Of a stretch of DNA of 64,000 nt, positions 58,490-64,000 are shown piece by piece. The first letter of the stretch is position 1. The number at the start of each line of letters is the position of its first letter. Under the pieces are notes generated by a model. That model did not search any database. It was not told where the DNA came from and saw only the letters and a program-made list of their open reading frames with translations. The stretch comes from Acestrorhynchus altus (lineage: Eukaryota > Chordata > Actinopteri > Characiformes > Acestrorhynchidae). The stretch covers positions 20,887,121-20,951,120 of the forward strand of contig CM067507.1 of the NCBI GenBank assembly GCA_034509495.1, given 5' to 3'. Made by a program: the position numbers and the translations under genes.

Positions 58490-59545
58490 TTTGTGGGATG
58501 ATTCTCCCAGCTTTGCTCACTGTTTGGGGTGATTTTCTCCCGTTCTTCCTGGCAGATTTTATCCAGCTGGATCAGTATTGTTTTGATGATACTGGGAGGT
58601 CTTTTCAAATGGTGCCACAGATTCTCAACTGGACTTGGCCATTGTATAACCAATTGTTGTCAACCAATCCTGTGTTGCTTAGCTTTGTGCTGAAGTATTT
58701 CCCAGCCTGAGAAGCAGATCTTTGTGTTTACCATATTTTAGTTCATCCATGTTTGTTTATTTGTTTGTTTGTTTGTTTGTTTTTTGTCACAATATTACCC
58801 CCCCCCCCCCCCCATTTGGAAGTGCCAATTACCCGACCTCATTTGGACTCTCCCCCAAGACTAGCAGGGTGAAGACAAGCACGTCTCATCTGATACATGT
58901 GAAGCCAACTGTTGCAGCATCATGTTGGGATGGTGTTTAATGAGGAATGGGCAGTGCTACGTAAGTCACACATGGCATTTTGAATTTGAACACTATCTTA
59001 GCTGGGAGCTGAGACATTCTGCTACTTTCTGACAAACTGCAGGTGTGCTCTGACATATTTTTCTTCAGTAATTGCCTCTTTTAGCCACCCTCCATACAGG
59101 CCAGCTGTGTCCAGAACTCTTAATATTGTTGACTGAAGCACTGTTTCAGCCACTGAACTATAAAGCCCCTTTCAAGCAATAGTTGGCCCCTCTGGGGCTT
59201 CCTTCTCAAGTTTCCTGATAGATTATTTTTTTGATGTTTTAAGGATTATCCTTCATAGGAAATGCCTGGGTGGTATAATGCAACTTCCATTTTCTTACAA
59301 TTAATCTAACAGTGCCTTCTGGACTATCAAAACACTTTGATATTAATTTATAGCCTCTGCTTGTCTTCTAAAGCAAGTACTCCTTTAATTTCCTTTGAAT
59401 GCTTGTTGGTCTTCATTTTCGCGGCTTTCCTTCAGATTCACAGTCTGAGCAATAGTAGTTGAAGTGTTCTTATATCCAGAACTTTTTAATGATTCACAAG
59501 AATGATGCTAGGGCAACATTGGGAGTGGGATTCTTAGGAAAGCAA
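58490..59545 (-). mobile_element. Tc1-type transposon remnant, split by a SINE fragment
   Basis: It reads an antisense transposase region in two parts: 58490-58734 ('aaatggtgccacagattctc', 'aactggacttggccattg') and about 58908-59545 ('tgcagcatcatgttgggatg', 'tacaggccagctgtgtccag', 'ggtggtataatgcaacttcc', 'tgcttgttggtcttcatttt'). This is a different Tc1 family from the other copies. Many substitutions; no intact frame. Confidence 0.7.
58735..58907 (-). mobile_element. tRNA-derived SINE fragment inserted in the Tc1 remnant, copy 3
   Basis: A GTTT run (58751-58785) and a C-run (58798-58813) are followed by 'agtgccaattacccgacctc', 'gggtgaagacaagcacg' and 'gatacatgtgaagcc', the inverse of the 3' part of the SINE at 60575-60895. 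Tc1 text resumes at about 58908. Confidence 0.62.
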
Positions 59546-60574
59546 TATTTTCAGTTGATAATTTGTCTGAACATTTTCCTACATAGTTAATATCACTTTA
59601 AATGATTCATTCTGAAGATCTGTGTTTGAAGATCAAAATATGACAGCAAAGTGTGATTTGTAATCTGGATGAATCTTGACTTGAGATGATTCAAACCTTT
59701 TGCAAGGCTAAATGTTTCTCTTTCTCTTTCTAATGAACAACACAATTTGGTCCTGTAAATTAGCGATCGCTACAGAAGCAACTGCATGTAGGCAACTGAG
59801 GAATGGTTGAATGGTCTTCAAAACAACATTTTTGCATTATATTCGAAGGCCATTGCTCATGCTTCATTTCCTAAGAATGCTGTTTTCTTGCTTTGCCAAT
59901 GTATTATTTTGTTTAAACTCCCACTGGTGAGAGTACTGATCTGAGTGGAGCCACAGTGCTGAGCTTTTCCTGTCGTTTTTTTTCTGCTGACTTCTCACTG
60001 GAAGTTCGGTGTTTCCTCTAGCTTTCTTTACACACTGCAGCCGGCATGAGGGAACACAGCTGTTACAGTTGTAATTACTACACACAGAGTGGTCCCAGTT
60101 TGGCTGGATCCTCTAATTCTGGCCTCTGTTTAACCATCAGGATAAATGAGTTACTTGGAATAAGTTAACGTGTGAATTTGTGTATGATATGCCTTAATGT
60201 CACTGAAAGTGGGTGACAGAATGTCAATAGAGTTTAGCACCATGAAAGTCATCTCCAGTGTGGTGAAACATTATTTTGACTTTTATTTTGTTTTGCCAAT
60301 TAAAGCAGTTGGCATCAAACAGCACAGTTGAAAGTCTGTTAAACAATAAAGTTGTCAAATTCTCTATGTAATTACCAGCTGGGTGAATATTGACAGAAGT
60401 TAGATTGCTGCAGCACTTACAGAGTAAATATGTGGTTTGCCTGTAGGTGTTGGTGTTCAGGCAAACCATGGTACCAACAGAAACCTAAAAGCATTACAGC
60501 TTTACTGCTGTACCTCTAAGTAGATGGTCTGTCTCAGTGACGGTAAAATGTATGGATAGATCATCATCTCTCAA
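59546..60574. other. Intergenic DNA, nothing recognised
   Basis: Short open frames only. Confidence 0.45.
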
Positions 60575-60895
60575 AAGTAAGGCCACCGGGGCTCATGCAA
60601 TTTGCCATCGGCAGTCAGAGTCTAAGAGACCAAAATTGGCTATGATCTGGGTGAGTAGATGGCACTCTGTCCCCACATCACAGTGTGTGGCACAGATGTT
60701 GTATCTGAGCTTTCATCCAAGTGCATTGGCTGCCCAACAATGATGCAACGGTAGCAGTTCAAAAAGAGGTGGTGCCTGGCTTGTGGACGCATGTGCTTGT
60801 CTTCACCCTCTTAGCAGCATTGTATGTGATGGGGAGAATCCTAATGGGGTTGGGTAATTGGCACTTCTAAATTGGAGATGGGGGAACTTGGAGAA
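60575..60895 (+). mobile_element. tRNA-derived SINE, copy 4 (best preserved body)
   Basis: 'gccaccggggctcatgcaat', 'ttgccatcggcagtcagagt', 'agatggcactctgtccccac', 'gcatgtgcttgtcttcaccc', 'gggttgggtaattggcactt' and an A-rich end. The same words, in the same order, appear in the other three copies. The tRNA-like head is missing here. Confidence 0.72.
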
Positions 60896-61659
60896 AAATA
60901 ATTAATCCACCACAACAGTCCATATTCAGTCCCATTTCCCTTCTCTTCACTATCTAACAATACTGGCACAACTTGAAAACAGGTTTTTAAAAGTTACTCT
61001 AGATTGCCTGAAAGCAGGATTCTCATTAGAAGGTGGGGTTACATTTACAAATGAAGTGATTGACAGCCTCAGCTGGACCAGACACAGATACATTATGCTT
61101 CATGAGGGCAGTCTCAAACTTCCGGTGTGTGAAGACAAAACCAAATGAGTAGATAAATCTGGCTCTGCCTCTAGTCTCTACTGCACAGTCTCTGGTTGTA
61201 AATTGAACAGCATGGTGGATGATTTTGACTTCATTTTTATAGAACGGAAAGGAATGGAACCATTTTTTTGTTCACAGTCATTGGTTTGCCTACAAATTGC
61301 TTAAGATGCAGAGGCTCCCTGTGGTTCAAGAAGTAAACATTCTGATGACAGGTCATGCCAAATTCCAATGAATCCAACGTCTACAAAAGTAGTCCATATG
61401 GACTCAGAGTCAAGTATAAGTTTATATCTGCTGGTTTCCTGAAGAATGAACACATATGCAGACATACTCACTATCCAATCTCACACACACACGCATGATG
61501 ACCTCTGATTGAGCTGCCACCCATTTTTGTTGACAGGGCAGACAATGCTTGCCATTGAAATGGTCACTCTGTTCTTGAAAGCCAGATGTTTATATTTAGC
61601 AGGCAGTTTTAGAAGGCCACTCTCGTGCTTGCTCCATATTAGCTTTCCCAAATACACAG

Positions 61660-61867
61660 AGAGCCTGAGTTAAGGAAAATCCAAAGCACAGGTGACCTGG
61701 GGTTTATACCTGCAGCACAGGACTCCGTGGGTCTGGAGGAAAGTATTCGGAAGATGTATTGCCAGTGCTTTAGGCCAACAGACTTAGAGGAGTTCAAAAT
61801 ACAAGCTGCAGATGATACGGCTCTGAAGATCTGCTGTGTACCAGTGACAGTGAAGAGTGCTGACAGG
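61660..61867 (+). CDS. Unidentified coding-like segment (possible exon)
   Basis: An acceptor-like ACACAG (61654-61659; a second one, TGCAG, at 61711-61715) precedes an open frame with a good donor GTAAGA at 61868. The frame includes GLEESIRKMYCQCFRPTDLE and AADDTALKICCVPVTVKSAD. Codon first positions are about two-thirds purine. The opposite strand is also open (61905-61639), so which strand, if any, is coding is undecided. I recognise no family. It could be a decayed retrotransposon or an orphan exon. Confidence 0.25.
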
Positions 61868-62281
61868 GTAAGAATGAGGTCAGGAGTAACGTTACTGTAG
61901 TGCACACAGGTATGCTGAAGGGCTCCAAGCAGACAACTGGGTCTTACTGCCCATTATAATGCAGCAATGTAGCAAACTTTCATCATGAAATTACCCCAGT
62001 CAGGATTACTGTTAGTTCGAGTTTAAATATGTATGACATTCAAAACCAACCAAAACATCTTAGAGGTCTAGAGAGAAAATATTTTTCATTTAGATTTAGC
62101 TGTTTGGATCAGTTTATGGGCCGTCACCTGTAACCTAAATCCACAGGTCCTAATTAAAACTGGTGGTAGAATTACTGAATTTAAGGAGGCAATAAACACA
62201 CTGCTTAGTCAGGCACTCTAGACAGATGCATGAATTTATGAACACACTCTCAAACACTCACTGTGTATGGTGTATCTGTAG

Positions 62282-62380
62282 GCCTGGTGGTTTGGCCCCA
62301 GCTGCCCAGCAGGAGGAGAGATAAATCAGCACATTGGACTCTGTAGAGAGCAGAGAGCACTCATATTTTGCACATACAAG
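62282..62380 (+). CDS. Possible further exon, same phase as 61660-61867
   Basis: TGTAG acceptor (62277-62281), 33 open codons (AWWFGPSCPAGGEINQHIGL, then CREQRALIFCTYK) and AAG|GTCAGG donor at 62381. It starts and ends in phase 0, compatible with the preceding segment. No family recognised, and a chance occurrence is quite possible. Confidence 0.15.
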
Positions 62381-64000
62381 GTCAGGGGGGGCAGGGACGC
62401 AGAGGACAACTCAGCATGCACTCCATCAAAGCAAGAGGTTTTAATTGACCACGTCTTTATCTGGGCCTCTGGATAATAGAATCAGTGAAGCTTCAGGGTT
62501 GAATGGAGGATAATGCCACAGAATGGGGTGCTGGAAGCGAAAAGGACAACAAAGACGATCCTCTCTGCAGGGCCACAGGAAAGAAATAGCCTTCAGTCAA
62601 AGCCTTGGCAAGCCTGTCAATTCAACAGGACATTATTCACAGTTACATGGAGGCCAACATCTCCATTTAAAATGGAATATTTTCTATGGAGGTTAGAGGC
62701 AGTGTACAAAAAGGAACTTATGCCTGAGCCTAAAGTGAAAAGAGAAATAATCATCTGCACCTGAAAAATAAGTGATGGATTGATTAAATAAAGTATAAAT
62801 AATGTGGATCTCAAGAGTTTCACAAGCAGACTTAGTGTACTGCAGATAAACACCCTTGTTAACATTAGAGCTATATAAATAAAAGAATGCAAACACTGTC
62901 TGGACGGCTGTATTCAGAGATCAGACACTCTGGCATCTGTGCTTTCTGCCAAAAAATAAGATTTTTTGCTTTGGTTAAAAATAGAATGCACAACTCATCC
63001 AAATGGGCCAACATCTCCATTTCATTTCTCAGTGGAGCAGAGCTAGAAGTTAGTTTTGTAACCGTTTCAAGACCATTTGAACCATTGTATGGTTTTGTTG
63101 CAACAAACAGTCCTGGATTAGGTGTCCTGCTAAGGGCTGGAGGAGTGGTATCCAGCAGGAGCAGAGTCACAACAGCTGAAACCCATCAGCTCTAAATGTG
63201 TTTCAGATAATCAGGGGGAAAGGTGATTCACAATAATCCTAAAGGCCATCCTGTCAAGGTTTGCTTTTTGTCCTCGCACATTCTTTCTCACCCTAGTAAT
63301 CGCTCGGAATGATTTTTCCCCAAATTGACAAATTTTGAGCTTAATGCAACATGACAAGAAGCAAAGGCTTGGCTACGGCACAATGAGTGCATTTGTATGT
63401 ATTTTGTAATCCAATCATTATCAGATTTCTGCGGTGTCTGAAAATTCAACTGGTAATGTAAATAGCACACACTGATTTCTTAGACTGTAATAATAAAGAG
63501 AGTAATAAAGAGCGCTACATTTTAGCTTTGTAATCAGATTTCTCTGCATGTAAACTCAAATTTCTTGAATTTCTCAGCCTGCAGATGCATAAAAACAAAC
63601 CATGATACCACGGGTAATCAAGCACAGTTGTAAAGGACCCATGGGATGGTAACAAAACACTTTTGAAGCAATGCTAAAACCAACATGATTGACAAAATGA
63701 AAGATTTAGATATTCTTAATTTTCTAGGTATCTAGAGTAATTTTCTAGATGGTGTGATGGCTGGTTGCAAAGCAGAAACTCTGATACTGCCTGACTCACA
63801 GAGAACCAGTTTCAAAAACTCATGTAAACACACTGAACCACTGATAAAATCTGATTTTCTGTAAAGAAAGAGGCTGTTTACATTACAGGCCTTATTGCTC
63901 CATTCTTATTAGCTCATATGTACATCCAACAAAACAAAAAAATTAACCTGGACACTTTTACAAATTAACCAAACTCACAAACTGTTTCTCACATGCAGGC
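62381..64000. other. Intergenic DNA to window end, nothing recognised
   Basis: Open frames of up to 102 codons on either strand (around 62871-63195) show no domain or splice pattern. Confidence 0.45.

Overview
This is a 64 kb piece of vertebrate genomic DNA, almost certainly from a teleost fish. The genes are split by GT-AG introns, and the noncoding DNA is full of decayed Tc1-type transposons, short hAT-type MITEs, tRNA-derived SINEs and non-LTR retrotransposon tails. Several repeats, above all a SINE of about 300 bp present in four copies, are ones I associate from memory with otophysan fishes (catfish or characin relatives). That placement is inference.

Two protein genes can be read with confidence. 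(1) A + strand gene of 17 coding exons (4103-17487) encodes a 487-residue adaptor with three SH3 domains, a basic/proline-rich linker and a C-terminal coiled coil. It belongs to the CD2AP/SH3KBP1(CIN85)/SH3D21 family and is best called sh3d21. All 17 exons join in phase and sum to 488 codons including the stop. (2) A - strand gene (24487-23895) encodes eva1b (FAM176B), a 165-residue single-pass membrane protein in two coding exons. The two genes are tail to tail, about 6.4 kb apart stop to stop. From memory, human SH3D21 and EVA1B have the same convergent arrangement on 1p34.3, which supports both calls.

Layout: 1-4102 is upstream flank with a CpG-richer stretch that may hold a noncoding first exon and promoter (about 600-1098), one MITE, and a LINE fragment nested in a Tc1 remnant. 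4103-17487 is sh3d21, whose introns hold MITEs and three Tc1-type remnants. 17488-23894 is 3'UTR and intergenic DNA with microsatellites and retroposon fragments. 23895-24513 is eva1b. 24514-64000 is about 39 kb upstream of eva1b with no gene I can identify. It carries many mobile-element remnants, an 841 bp minisatellite of a palindromic 32 bp unit (35946-36786), a local duplication around a copied 29 bp filler (31581-31663), and coding-like open segments of unknown identity at 60.9-62.4 kb.

The two genes are unlikely to share a pathway. sh3d21 should be a cytoplasmic scaffold linking proline-rich ligands to membrane traffic or actin. eva1b is a small membrane protein of the EVA1/FAM176 family, whose best-studied member (EVA1A) is tied to autophagy and cell death. 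I found no undescribed gene system. The most unusual sequence is the palindromic minisatellite with its internal 156 bp higher-order duplication.
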